Below the pieces are notes generated by a model. It was not told the origin of the DNA, did not search any database, and saw nothing but the letters and a program-made list of their open reading frames with translations. Made by a program: the position numbers and the translations under genes. A stretch of DNA of 64,000 nt from Charina bottae (lineage: Eukaryota; Chordata; Lepidosauria; Squamata; Charinaidae), in contig JALMGJ010000014.1 in the NCBI GenBank assembly GCA_023362775.1, forward strand, positions 1,116,001 through 1,180,000, in the 5' to 3' direction. This document shows, piece after piece, positions 1 to 12,672 of this stretch (positions are counted from its first letter, which is position 1; every line of letters starts with the position of its first letter).

Positions 1-171
1 TCCTGGCTTCCGCGCAGGTCCTAGTGCCTGCCTTGTGCCTGGCTGCCTCCAAACCTGCTGTGATTCCGCGCAGGTCCTAGTGCCTGCCTTGTGCCCTGCT
101 GTAAGAGTGTGTCGCGAAATGATGCATGTTTAAAAAGTGTGTCACCAACATGAAAAGTTTGGAAAGCTCTG
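1..171. mobile_element. hAT-type MITE, cut by window start
   Basis: Reverse-orientation copy of the element at 7639-8019. It has the same terminal GTTTGGAAAGCTCTG, the same GTGTGTCGCGAAATGATGC segment and the same internal minisatellite (CGCGCAGGTCCTAGTGCCTG). Confidence 0.8.
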
Positions 172-2880
172 AGCTAAGGGCTCGTCTTATGCTAAAGTCA
201 TGACAGTGAATGAGGTGGGGCAATTATGCAATCATTCCTTCCCCGGGGAAAAGGACCTTAAACTAAAAATAAATCCCTGAAGCAATGTAGCTTTTCTTTA
301 TGAGAGTTTGGCTTCAGGTGCCAGCTGGTTGGGTTTGATTTTGGCTTCTCGTGATCTGCTGGATGTCCTCAGGCTCTCCAAGAGAGGGCCTGGTCCATCC
401 CTCGGAGGGCTTGAAGCCAATGAATCACAGCAAGGAAGGTCCCCCACAAGACAGGTAGACCTGCACCTGCCCTGAGGTGCAAGACTGCTAGTGCATTTAT
501 GCTGTACCTTTTCTGTTCAAAGTGCCTTGGTTGCTATGGTAACCCTCCAAGGATTGAACCCTGCAAGAAAGGCTCCATTTCCAACCTGTTCCACCACTTA
601 ATTGAGAAGCCTTTGCCAGCAGCCCCAGCTGTGTGAACATGCTGGTTGCTAGGTCTGTGTCCACCTTGCCCAGGACCTCAAGAAGGGCCTTTTAATTGAT
701 CACACTGAAGGACATGGCCATCTGTGGGTTCGGTAATGAACAAAATGGCAGCCCCAATCAGGTGATCAAAGCTCTGGCCCTTTTTTACCCGCACCACATG
801 CATGAAGAAAAGGGAATGGGCTTTGATCATGAGGTCTCTGCTACCATTTTGCCTTTCTGCCTCCCTCCTCAGATGCTCCCGTTAGAGGACTGACCTCTGG
901 ACCATGGCATGAAGTGCTATGACCTGCACAGACCTATGACCATTTGGCATGGATGCAATTCTTTGGCTAGAGCCAAGGATGGTCTGGACGTGCTCTGAAA
1001 CCATCTCTAACTTTCCCAATTGCTGAAGGTTGAAAGAGAAGTCAGAACTTAGCTGAAACTAAGCTTTAGAATCAGCATTGTCCGCTTCATTTGGCCATTT
1101 TTAAAATCAGTAACAGAACTGCCTGTTTCATTGTTGTTAAAGGGCTAAGGACAGACGATGACACTGCCTCTCCAGGCTGGAAACGTTTCTGTCACGAAAC
1201 TGTCATCAGCATAATTCCTACTGGAAACAAAATCCAGCACAACACTGTGCAACGGTGCATACAGCAGATGCAATCTTGCAAGATGCTAACTTCACTGCAA
1301 AGAGAAACACAGCTGTTGTTCTCGGCTGAGAAAAACTACCGTTTTGACTGCAAGCAAGGGCCGTTGACCAATTCGCTCCTTGGGTAGGCCTCGAGAAGGC
1401 AAGTGCCAGCATGAAGGGGAATAGGATCTAGGTGTATCCTCTGATGCCTTCTAGGGACCGTATTCTTCTCTGAGGCTCATCTTCTCACAAGATTAGCATC
1501 AAGGCAGAGTATTTTAATTACTCTGAGTGTCAAGCCCTTGACTTGCGTGCCAACCGTTTCCAAATGTAATAATCTGTGTGGGCTTCTGAAAACAACCCGA
1601 GGCCCTTTTTTCTGACCTGTGAAAAGTTCAGGGCGCCTCCTTTATCTGCCAACATCCCCTTTCTTTCCTCTGTTTTCTTAATAGCAGATAAACAGGACAA
1701 TTTAGTCTCATTGCAAAATCTTTCTTAAGACATGGAAGGAAGACCCAAGCTTTTCCACGTTGCTGATTTCAGGAAGATGCCCCCATTTTGCCCAGTGGGA
1801 AAGATTCAGGGTTTTCCACACCAACAAGTATGAAGTATATTGGGCAGAGTGAGCCTGACTTCTGTTTCCATCAGAGGCATTTTCTAGCTGCTTTCAGACC
1901 ACAAGTTCAAGACCCGCTCTTGCTAGAAATCCAGATCTCTCTCTGATGGTTCGTTTAACTGGAAGGATGCCTTCCATCTTGAGCTGTGCCAAGATTCCTT
2001 CTCATTTTATAATGTTCTGACCTGATTCACACCCATGGGATGCCCGCTGGGAAAAGGGATGTCATGATATTATTTTGCCATTTGCTAAACCATAATATGG
2101 TAGTTCGGTTTCAGCTTGTTTGTGTTGTGTGAACCAGGCATTGTGGCTTAGAAGCCATGGGAGCTTGCCTCTATGCAAACCCAGCCAACCATGGCTAATT
2201 TAATAAACAATTGATAAACCAACCAGGGTTTGGCACATTGTGTTGCTATATAAATTTATCAGTGTTTAAAAATTATTTTTACTTTTTAATAAAAAGTGTT
2301 TTGCAAAAAAGTGGAAAAGTGCAACAGAAAGAAAAAAGAAAAAAAACATAGTATATGACATTATAGCAGTAATCAGTTACAATTGATCCGTGTTTGCTGT
2401 CCCCCTCCTGCTTTTGTTGCTTCTGTACTGATTTGCTGCCAGATGGAACTGTCCCAACTTGGTGTGTGCAGCCAGTGATAAACAAAGCGATTGGTCGAGT
2501 CCCCTGGCTTTGTCCCTCCCTTTCTTGCATGTCACCAGCCAGCCGGAAAAACATCCACCAATCACGGCGCTGCAGCAGGAATGGGATGATGATGGTGATG
2601 ATATTGCATGACTGTGATGAAGCATCAGCAGGGCACTTTCAGGGACAGCAGCAGAATGAGCCTGACCAGGGATGGAGGAGACGGGGGCGTGGCTGCCCTG
2701 GCCTGAAACAGCCAATCAGCCCCTCTCGGATCCCACCCACTACGGGTCATATGACTTTGCCTGCGACATAATGGCGATGAAACGTGACCACTTTTTCACA
2801 CCTAGTGGCTGTCACTGGATGCTGTTGGCTTAAGAGGGAAACCACAACTTGGACCCTGGTATAGCTCAGCAGGATGGATG
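172..2880. other. unassigned 5' flank
   Basis: No gene or clear transposon recognised. A GC-richer patch at 2380-2770 has overlapping open frames on both strands and CCAAT-type words, but no splice-consistent or family-like coding. Confidence 0.4.
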
Positions 2881-2885
2881 CTTGT

Positions 2886-2930
<45 letters not shown>

Positions 2931-3330
2931 TATTCAATTTATTCCCCGCCCATCTCCCATACAAGGGACTCTGGGCGGGTTACAATAATCAAGGTTAAAA
3001 AATGCAATATAAATAGATAAAATACAAGATGGGGGACGTAGGGAACGTAGCATAGATAGTGTTGCTACGGGGCTAGCCAACCCCAGGAGGCACTACCGCC
3101 TCTGTTGTCCCAGGCCAGGTGGCAGAGCCAGGTCTTGAGGGCCTTCCGAAAGGCCAGGAGGGAGGGGGCCAGTCTCACCTCCGGGGGCAAGATATTCCAT
3201 AAGGCGGGCGCTATCGCAGAGAAGGCACGCCTCCTGGACCCTCATGCGTGGGTTGGGGACGAGTTGAAGGCAACTTCACGTGGACCCAGCGGAGAAGAGA
3301 TGTTCCCAGGGTAGGTCTGTGCCATGGGTA
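2886..3330 (-). mobile_element. L2/CR1-group LINE 3' end with (TTA)n tail
   Basis: A (TTA)n run at 2888-2930 is followed by the typical 3' UTR and C-terminal relics (CCGCCCATCTC, GACTCTGGGCGGGTTACAA, CCTTCCGAAAGGCCAGGAGG). These match the better preserved element at 57222-58826. Strongly decayed. Confidence 0.75.
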
Positions 3331-6300
3331 GGTGCAAACGGGGAAAGTTCTTTCGTTATGAGAAGCTCAAGCTGTTGGATCAAAGCAGTCAAACATGGCC
3401 TCTCTCTCCCAAGCTAAGCGGGCTTCAGGACAGGTTGCACCAAGGATTCTCCCCAAACCTACTAAGATAAAGAAACAAAATAAAGCAAGCAAGCAAGCAA
3501 ACCAACCAGTAAAAAGATCCCCCAGTATAAAAATCCAGCTGTTACTTGGATCTGCTTCCAATCGAACACTCCAAGGGTGGCATAGCTGGAAGAAAACAGG
3601 TCAGCATTGTTCAGGCCAGATGGAAGCTGGACGTCAAAGATGGAAACGTGGACCTCTTTCTTTCATCCTTCCTGAATTATTCCAATTGTTCCACTTCTTG
3701 TGGCTACCACACTCCTGCTTGCAATGGCAGAAAAGATCTGACAGGGTTTTTTTGGGTGGGTGGGGGACACACATTCAATCTCTCCCAAGGTCACCTGAGA
3801 TCACACCACAAAAGAAGAGGCAGCTGGGGAAAGAGATGGGATAGACAAGTTGCTTTGCTACAGGTTGTTGAGGCGGGATGTTTTCACACCACACAATTAA
3901 TCGGCTGGCTGAATTAACCCATTTTCCGGGTTCTCGCAATACACCGAATCAAAAACTAACCAAATGGACCCAGCCACACCTGATGCCACAGATGTTTAAT
4001 CTAGATTAACCCTGTCCAAGTATGACATGTTGCATAATTGCATCTGTTTTCGTGGCCCCTGTTAAGTGCGTTGTGTGAACACAATCATAGATCTTTAAAG
4101 GTGGGAGATTTCAAACTACACATTAGGACCGCCCTCTTTTTAAACTCATTTTTCCCCCCAGATCTTTTCTACAGCGGCCTGTTAGGAATTCAACCGGAGC
4201 AGCTCTTCCTAATAAGAAGAGACATGTTGGGTTAAGCTGCTTTCAATTGCACTTAAGAGTTTCCTAGACACAAAGTCTTCCAGAAGGAGCAGGTAATTGA
4301 GGTTCTTTGAACACTGACTGCACATGGCCCACTGCAGCACAACTTCTTTCTACAACTGAATTTATGGAATCTGTTAAAGTCTCTCTCAAGCTGAGTTCGA
4401 TGCCTGGTAACATACATGGAAACATCCATGCAGTTTTCTTGGCGTAACACAGAAATCTCCCAGAATTCCCCAGCCAGCATGTTGAAGTCCACCCATCTTA
4501 AACTTGCCAAGGTTGAGAAACACTGCCCTAGGGCCTAGACTAACAGTCTCCCCTTGTAATGTCACCCACTAGATGGTGCTGTGAACCCAAAGAAACATTG
4601 ACTTAACATTGAACACAACTAGGGTCCTGATTAAAATAGCAAAAATAAACCAATGGAGAATGCCAATTGTGCAGGGAAATTGTAGGTCTAGGCTCAAATC
4701 CTCCAATCATTGACTCTGAAGCCATCCTGGGATTTATTATTGCTGCTGCTTGCTTTTGGAATACGATCCAACCAAATGTGCATAACCTTTGTCTTCCATG
4801 TTAAAATTTACTTCTGCATTTGGGCATGAAAGTTTGTTCCAGCACCAGCGGTGTGGAGAGATAAAAGTTTATCTAGCAGAGGGGTTTTTTTTTCCTGCTA
4901 TTGCTGCCAATTCTATCCCCCATTTTTAGTGATTCAGTCTGTAGGTCTTTCTCCTACAAATCTTTGTACCCCAAACCTCTTTTGGGGTCAGTCATTCTCT
5001 CCTCTATGTCTCCCATCAGACACAACTTTTCCAGCCTATAGTCCCCAAGAAGATGCCTTTTTTCCATTTATACAGATTGACCTTTCACTTCCCTACCAGA
5101 GTTGCAGTATTGATCCATATTCCATGGCTGTCCCTCTTTCCACAAGTTAGAATGTTGGTTAACATTCCGTGACAGGAAGCGGGGAAGTAACAGGCCTCCG
5201 TCTGAACTTACCTCTTCAAATTCAAATTTGTGCAGGAAAATTAGAAACGTCCTTCATTATTCTATCTCTCTCTGTAACTTCATGCAACGATAAATAATCT
5301 GGTTTACCTTGGCATGATGCAAGGCGTTTGCTTTTGTTTTTGTTTTGAAGGAAGCCATTCTGAGAGATGAACATTTGGGATCAGAAAGCAGTCTTAGGAG
5401 CCAAGGTTTTTGTTTTTGTTTTTGACAACTTGCATTAAGCATCCTCGGTCACATTTAGCAAAGCTTAAGAAAAGACAAAGGAATTCTTGAACTTCAGAGA
5501 GTACCAGACTAGTGGTTCAAATCAAGCCTGATGAGATCTTAGATCCACTATCTTAAGCCAAGCTTTATTTTTATTTTTTTGAACTGAATGAAACAAGCAA
5601 GGTGATCAAAAAGTTGTACAGTTCAGGGATTCCTCTTTTTTGCAAAGATAGAAGGAACACTGAAAACAAGGATTCTATAAACATCCTCAACGATTTCTTG
5701 CTCATATCTTCTTATTTGCTAATAAACTTAATCATATGTTGTAAGAATTTTCAGGAACTTTTTTTTAAAAAGTCAGAGAGACATTTTCAAAACATTCACC
5801 AAGATAGGACAAGCTCCTTTGCAAAGTGGCTGTGAACACACAACTCAACTGTGTGTTGAACACAACTGTGAACACACAACTGAATGAATTATGGCTTACT
5901 GAACCCAACCCACTTTCTTGGGTTCACACAATGGAATGAACCATAAATGAACCATTAGGTTGAGTTTGTACACTGTGTTGATCTACATGCCTATCACCTT
6001 TTAGCCTAGTGTGAAACCCAACCCTTTCTTTTCATATTAAGCTCAAACGTATTGTAGTTTGTAATATGGTCTGAAGCCAGAAAGGCCACTTTTGGGGTGA
6101 CAAGAATGAGAAATCATCACTTGCTGGTGTGCGTGGCTCACCAACCATCGTTTGAGTCTAAACCAATGTCGTGCGTGCCATTAATGGCCATGAACTCGGG
6201 TGCGTTGGGTTTTGCAGAACATTTAAGCCTATGCACACCCAGGAAGAACTAATTCCTATTATTTCCTTCCTGTTTCATCTCTTCTTCAAAGGAGTACATA

Positions 6301-6709
6301 AGACTCCTGTGAACTGAGCAAAACCATTAAACAGGCTTGGAGTTATTGGAGAAGGGCAGAACAAACATATAAATTAGTGTCGACTTCACTAAAAATAGTT
6401 TGTGTCTCTTGATGGAGAAACAGAAAGGTCGGGTAACAAAGGCGGATAATCTGGGGTTACATTTCATTGTTTTGGTTCTTACCAAGAAGGATTGTAATGT
6501 TATATTCCCTCTACATTTGGCAGCAATGTTGTGTTCCCTCTGCATTATTGCAGAGGATAATATGTGTGAAAGGGTGCAGATTTCATCTCACCATCTTGGT
6601 GCTGGATAGGGGCTTCCTGGATTGGAAAAGCAAGCTCCTATGTCAAGGGAAAAGTGATGATCGGATCAGGGAAAAAGTGGAAATAGTTCCTTGTACTCCA
6701 TAGGAAATC
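3331..6709. other. mostly unassigned flank
   Basis: A half-copy of the hairpin MITE lies at 4456-4525. Degenerate TTCACACAA/AACCATGGTTT-type words recur at 3880-4085 and 5830-6200. Nothing else is recognised. Confidence 0.4.
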
Positions 6710-6872
6710 AGCGGTGCCTGTTCTGAAAATGCCTGATCTTCTCGGATCTTGGGAGCCAAAGACGATCAGGCTGGATTAGGACTTAGATGGGAGCTGGCTG
6801 GGGCACTGTGGGCGTCTGTCACCTTGAACTTCTGCAGGAAGGCTGGGATATAAATCTAAAAGAAATAAATAA
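6710..6872 (+). mobile_element. 5S rRNA-derived SINE
   Basis: 6730-6795 follows the 5S rRNA internal promoter region (GCCTGATCTTCTCGGATCTT ... GGATTAGGACTTAGATGGGAG). A tail GGGATATAAAT plus AAATAAAT follows. It is an old, 5S-headed SINE of the kind known from reptiles, not a functional 5S gene. Confidence 0.65.
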
Positions 6873-7550
6873 GTCTGTGGTCTTTTAGGATTGGTTCCCA
6901 GTGGCCAGCTGCTTATTTGGCTGTAAAAAGAGGAGGAGGAGGAGGATTTTCCTTCATAGGAAACTTGGCAAACAGCTTTTTCTGTTGCTCCATGGCTGCT
7001 GCCGGTGAAAAAGCTTTCGTGTTGAACTTTCCCTACTCAGAAAGCTATGAAGGGAAGCAAATGAAGAAGCGATTAAAAAGCTGGTGTGCTCAGCAGGGCT
7101 CCCCGATGTGGGGGCAGAAGTCCAGACAGCCATCAGATGGCAGCCGAAAGCCCCAGGAAACCCCTTTTGCAGGACTGCCAGCTGAAATGTAGCCACAGGG
7201 AGGATGGGAGTCCTCTGAGGTGGTGCAGATGGCAGCGAGGGGGCGGGCCAGGCGCTGAGTGAGTCAGAAGCATCTGTCGATTTGCCAGCAGTGTCTTTGT
7301 CTGCTCCTAGCACCACCTGTAAAACTGTCTGCATGAGATTTTGTGGAAGGATGCCAGCGGCTTTGTTTATTTAAGGCTGTGTAAGAGGCCTGAGTCTCAA
7401 ATAATTGTGACATCTGCTATTTATCTTTTTTTTAAAAAAATAAGGTTGTTAAAGCCTAATTAATTGGCAAGTGGAGAAATGGGTTTGGCCACCTTTTGTT
7501 CTCTTTACAGCCAAATGAACTCATTCCCAAAAACTCCGGGCATGCAAAGG

Positions 7551-7577
7551 GGTCTGTGTGTGTGTGTGTGTGTGTGT
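7551..7577. repeat. (TG)n microsatellite
   Basis: Uninterrupted TG dinucleotide run. Confidence 0.9.
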
Positions 7578-7638
7578 ATCATCAAAGATTGCCCTGTTGC
7601 CCATTTGTGTTCAGGTTGAGCAGCTCCATTCAGTAAAG

Positions 7639-8019
7639 CAGAGCTTTCCAAACTTTTCATGTTGGTGACACACTTTTTAGACATGCATCATTTTGCGACA
7701 CACTCTTACAGCAGGGCACAAGGCAGGCACTAGGACCTGCGCGGAATCACAGCAGATTTGGAGGCAGCCAGGCACAAGGCAGGCACTAGGACCTGCGTGG
7801 AATCCTGGCAGGGCAGGTTTGGAAGCAGCAGGGCACAAGGCAAGCACTAGGACCTGTGCAGAGTCCTGGCAGGGCAGGTTTGGAGGCAGCAGGGCACAAG
7901 GCAGGCACTAGGACCTGCGCGGAATCCTGGCAGGGCTCGGAGGCAGCAGCAGCCTTGACACACCCAGACACTGCAGCCGACACACTAACGTGTCCCGACA
8001 CACAGTTTGGAAAGCTCTG
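7639..8019 (+). mobile_element. hAT-type MITE with internal minisatellite and 8-bp TSD
   Basis: Terminal inverted repeats CAGAGCTTTCCAAAC / GTTTGGAAAGCTCTG. A perfect 8-bp target duplication CAGTAAAG lies at 7631-7638 and 8020-8027. The interior contains about four tandem copies of a roughly 65-bp unit (ACAAGGCAGGCACTAGGACC). Non-autonomous; no transposase. Confidence 0.9.
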
Positions 8020-8071
8020 CAGTAAAGCATCCTGGCTGGTAAACAGGTGTGGATTAGGTTTCCTGAAGACA

Positions 8072-8237
8072 GGGGTGTCCACAGGAAGGGGTTCAAAAAA
8101 GTCAAGGCACAACCCTGCGATCAAAGCTTTGCCCTTTGTTACCTGTGTTGTACTGTACAAAACAACAGGGCTTCGATTCTGGGGTTGGGGCCTCCATCTT
8201 GACTTTTATGACCCCCCCCCCAATCTGTGGACACACC
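8072..8237. mobile_element. palindromic MITE (TCAAAAAAGTCAAG family)
   Basis: Ends CAGGGGTGTCC / GGACACACCTG with inverted TCAAAAAAGTCAAG...CTTGACTTTTATGA arms. The same family appears at 14519, 17782, 30346, 40764, 46676, 47455 and 57067. Confidence 0.7.
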
Positions 8238-8257
8238 TGGAAGGTGGAAGAAGTTGT

Positions 8258-8730
8258 TTTTTTTAAAAAAATAATTTTTATTAGAAATTTTCACGTAGAT
8301 AAACGATAAACATGAAATAATACAAAGTAAGAAGAAGAAAAAGGAAAGAAAAAAGAAAAAGGGTGAAAAGTAATACAGATAAAAGAAAAGATATATAAAG
8401 AAATGACTTCTGATGTCCTTTACAGCAAACATGTCTCTCGTCCCTCTTTGAAATCACCTACGGTTCCCTTCTTCCCATATTCAACACTTTTTAATCAGCA
8501 AATCCATAAATCACCAATTCATTTTTTTTCCATTTTCAGCAAGAAGTCCCTAAGAGTTTTCCAGTCTTTTATAAAAGGCCTTGTTGTCTTCTCCCTGATC
8601 AAACAGGTCAATCTTGCCATTTCCACAAATCCCGCCATCTTCACAATCTGCTCCTCCACTGTGGGTATTTCAGTATTTTTCCATTGTTGTGCATATGATA
8701 ATCTCGCTGCAGGAAGTAAAAGCAGCACAT
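8258..8730 (-). mobile_element. L1 LINE 3' end (ORF2 C-terminus and A-rich tail)
   Basis: The minus frame 8519-8728 reads LLPAARLSYAQQWKN then TIPTVEEQIVKM-like residues and FIKDWKTLRDFL, the usual C-terminus of vertebrate L1 ORF2. The A-rich, purine-rich 3' UTR ends near 8265. 5'-truncated; not functional. Confidence 0.75.
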
Positions 8731-9127
8731 AAATAAAGGCAGAGTAAAAGTTTACAGAGCTTACTTGTGAGTAAAATCAGCACACAAATAAAGCCAGAAA
8801 GGGAGATGAAAGGATGGGAATTATCTGCCCAGCCCTATCTGCTTTTAGGATCCCTTGATCGCTCATCCTCTTCTGCTACACCTTCTTTTCGCTTCCTTCT
8901 CTTCGTTTTCTTTGCTGGCCTCCAGGAGTCATTTGGGCTTCTTAGAGCAGTGCCCCCCCCTCCCCCCGTCTTAAGTCCGGCACTACCACTGGTTAAAAAG
9001 CCCTGAAATTAATATTTCTTTGACTGAAAGTGGCCAATGCAGCCAATCTGCTTTGGTCTCTTCAAGATTCAAAAGGAGACTTACTTCATTATACATTGGG
9101 ATAGGCAGGCTGCAAATCTCAAAATTG

Positions 9128-9218
9128 TGGAGTCCTTGCTGCTCTCTGAGCCTTGTTGTTTTCTTGCAGACGTTTCATTGCCAGGCTAGGCAACATCTTC
9201 AGTGCGAAAAGGGTGTGG
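9128..9218 (-). mobile_element. short Penelope-like element, family 2, with TSD
   Basis: Perfect 9-bp duplication TCAAAATTG at 9119-9127 and 9219-9227. The insert carries a hammerhead-like core on the minus strand (CTGAAGA at 9196-9202, GAAACGTC at 9169-9176). It ends just upstream of the ribozyme. Confidence 0.7.
9159..9210 (-). ncRNA. hammerhead-like ribozyme motif, PLE family 2
   Basis: Minus-strand order: TTTTCGCA, CTGAAGA, stem TTGCC...GGCAA, GAAACGTC, TGCAAGAAAA. Helix I pairs TTTTC/GAAAA and GCA/TGC with an AA bulge. The first position of helix II is not canonical (T opposite T). Confidence 0.55.
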
Positions 9219-9227
9219 TCAAAATTG

Positions 9228-12200
9228 CTTTGTTACCCACTATTTTGGAATTCCTTGGCTAATAATGCCTGGAAGTTTTATATCTGAATGCTTCTCCTCT
9301 CCTGATGTGAAACTGACATCACTTCCAAAGAGTAGATTCCAGATTGGAGCCAGTTTTTCTCCACAGTTGCTGAGTTTAGTTTCTTGTTGCATTGTTTTTC
9401 TCTCGGACATGAGTACACACACAAACCAGCCTCTCTCCTGATGGAGAAGGAAGGCCACATCATCATAAATCACCCAGCAACCACTGGCTACATTCTTCAG
9501 TGTGCAATATAAATCCGGCCGGTGAAAGAAAGACGCAGACGTCCCGCTGCTCCGGCCAGCAGGCGTCCTTTCTCTTGACTTGAAAATGGATGCAGTGCTT
9601 CAGTGGCACAAAGCCACGGTGTTCTCTTTCATCAAAGGATTCTGCCCTCCATGTCGTTTGGAAATGGAGCAAGTATTCCAAGAGGCAAAAGGCAAAGGTG
9701 TGGATCCTGCTGGGATGCTGTTGGTACAACGATTGAAGACGTCCTAAGAGCAAAGCATCCATTCCCATGTTGTAATTGCCATAGGAGTATTTGGGGAGGG
9801 GGGGGGGTGGCACGCATTTTGCATGCATGCCTCGGCTCTGGTTTCATACCTTGTAATTATGGTGAGCCTGTGTCATCAAGTCTACTATCAGCTAGGTTTG
9901 CTGAAGCCAAAGATCTGATTTAGATCTGATTAGATCTTGATCTACTGCAAGAGCAGGGTTATCTTGAGGTTAGCTTGGAGCTTCAAATCCCCTTGCGCCT
10001 TTCCCAGGACAGGCCATGATCCTGCCAGTACAGTTTCCCCATAATTGATCCACGACATATTTCTGACTGTGCAGGACTGCGGCCTGAAGCGAAAGATCGA
10101 AGCAAACACAGTTTGGACTTGGACAAACATCAAAGGAACACGAAGAGAGGCAACATAGCTTTGAATGCAGAGATTGGTTGGACAGTTGGGACCAGAGATC
10201 CAGTTAATCCTGTGATCTACTGGATTTGCAAAGAACGGGAGTTTGGACATTTGGAAGACTCTACGCACTGAGAACTGACCCTAAACTCCAATTGTGGAGT
10301 GGCTGCAGTTGCCTCTTGAGAGCTATGATGGTCAGGCATTTAACAAGGAAAGTCCTGGCTTGTTCCCCTGCTGGGCAACCCAGTATTTAACTTTACCCAA
10401 GGTGGGTTTGCATAGGGAAATGAGAGCGGGTAGCGTGCACAGGTGCCGCCTGGAGCCGGCTCTTCTTATGCCAGAGCCAAGGGGCTGATTAAAGCCCAGC
10501 TCAAAGCAAAGGGCAGGGAGGGGTCAACAATCCGCCCTTCCACACGATCAAATATTTACTCAACGCAAGAAAGCAGGACTCCAGAGTTAATATGCCATTT
10601 GTGACTCCTTATCACCATCCCAGCAGTGTGTAGGAACAGCCCCATCCAGAAGGGGCAGTAAAAACCTGGTTTAGGCCCACACCTGTGCAAAGGTGGGATG
10701 TGTCTGTAGGGGTTTGAGTGTGCAGTCCTGTGGGCACACACACGGACATAAAACAGAGACTCTGATCTGGGGGAGGAGAGGTTTCCCTCTTGACAAATAA
10801 TAGGAAATTGGCACTTTGGGGCTTGGAAACCTGGATTTTCTCCCTCAGCCTGAGCTGAGCCTGGTGATCTCTAAGTGTTTGTGCAGCTCCAGTTTGCTTC
10901 TCCAAAGAGAATGGATTTTTCCTGCAGTGATGCCTTCAGAATTGGGTGTCCGGCACCCCGTCCAGCAGGATAACAAGACATTCGCCAGACCCAGTTGGGA
11001 TGGCTCTGCAGAATGAAAAGCAGAAGCGCAAAGCATGAGCCAGAACGACGTGCAAGGCACATAAAAAACAGGCAGAGCGTCAATTGCACCGCCGTGCCTC
11101 CCAGCTTAACATTTTGGACCACACCCTGCGGGCACTCCCGATTCACAACATAAAAATAAATAAATAAATCCACGGCAGTTAGAGATGTGGCAACATTTGG
11201 AAAAGGAGGGAAACCCCCCTCTAAGAGTGTATGGGTGTGTGTGTGCATACCTGGATGTGTAAGAACTATTCCCGTGATTGGATCATCGATGGCTTTTGAT
11301 TTGTAAACTGAGAAGCAGCCCAAGTCTGTCCTTAAGCCACACAATTGTGGTCCCCATGGATGGAGCCCTGCCCGCCATGGGAAGAACAAACAAGCCAGCC
11401 AACGCAGGCCGTGGGGAGTTATCGCTCGGAGCTGGGAACGATTGTATCAGCTGCCCTCTGTTCTCTGGCCAGAACAAAAGCTAGATTATCCCCAGAGAAA
11501 GAAATGCAGCCGTGCAAGCTTTGCAACCGGGACGGGGGCATGCCGCCTTTCTTGGCCGAAACATGCCAAGTGCATGGCAGCAGAGCGCCAGTCTCCCCAC
11601 TCCTGTGGGTGAAAACTGGTTTGGAAGCATCAGCTGAAGCCTCTTGGATTGGGGAAAAATGGTCCCTCCAAAGGACAAAAACCTGTTTTGGACCAAGGGC
11701 ATATTTGGAATTTTGGAAAGCTGGAGAAGTTGGCTTTGCAACGTGCCAAATTCCTGTGCAGTTTTTTTTAAAATTAAAATAATTGGGAGTTGGGAGAGGA
11801 GCTTGGTGGACACCAAGGAAAGTCCCTCCAGGCCCACTTTTCCTGTGGGCATCTTGGTACCTGCCTCTGGATGCTTCTAGATGGAGGACAGCGATTGTGC
11901 AATTCTTCCACCTTTTCGTCCTTAAATGGAAAGAAAGGAGATGGACGAAGCAGTGAAAAAAATGCAGAAAAGCTAAAATGAATGAGGCAGGGCCCCTCTG
12001 GACTGAAATATTTGTCTGGAAGTAAAAGTAAAATAAATGAGAATAAAATCTCCTTCAAGTGAAGATCAACTTGATCTTGATCAATTTCATGGGCATGTTC
12101 CATGTAATTTTCTTGACAACAGTAAGGAAGCATTTGGCCACTGCTATCTTCTGGAGTGTGGGTTTGACTTCCCAGTCTACTTTATAAACCCTGGGGTCTC

Positions 12201-12442
12201 CTGGTGGTCTTCCATCTGAATACAAATCACTCTGACTCTGTTTAACTTCCATGCCCAGACAAGAACAGCTTGCTGCTGCCACTGTTGGCTGATTCAGTGT
12301 GTCCAGGAAACATTATATTAGGAAGGGTCTAACTTTTTGTTTCCAAGCGCTACACGGATTGTACTTTGGAAAGGCACAGGCGACGTGGGTCAGGTGCTGC
12401 TGCTAAAGTGGGGAGGGCTGCTGGGAAAACAAATTAGTACAC
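9228..12442. other. unassigned flank
   Basis: Several overlapping open frames occur in GC-richer patches (9470-9830, 11280-11880), with no recognisable domain. No repeat is identified apart from short homopolymers. Confidence 0.4.
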
Positions 12443-12672
12443 TTGCCCCAGCTCTTGCCAACCTAGCAATTCAAAAGCATGCAAATGCAAGTAGATGAAT
12501 AGGTACCACTTCGGTGGGTAGGTAACAGCGTTCCACGTGCATCATGCGGCCACATGACCGTGGAAGCGTCTTCGGACAGTGCTGGCTCTTCGGCTAAGAA
12601 ACGGAGATGAGCACCGGCCCCTAAAGTCGGACACAACTGCACAAATGTGCAGGGGGAACCTTTACCTTTACT
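12443..12672 (+). mobile_element. tRNA-derived squamate SINE, 5'-truncated
   Basis: Same family as 22463-22800 but lacking the tRNA head. Shared words are ACATGACCGTGGAAGCGTCT, GAGCACCGGCCCCTA and the tail GGAACCTTTACCTTTA. Contains a perfect octamer ATGCAAAT at 12479-12486. Confidence 0.8.

Noticed and set aside
6720..6800. Functional 5S rRNA gene
   Set aside because: Too diverged, and continuous with a SINE-type tail.
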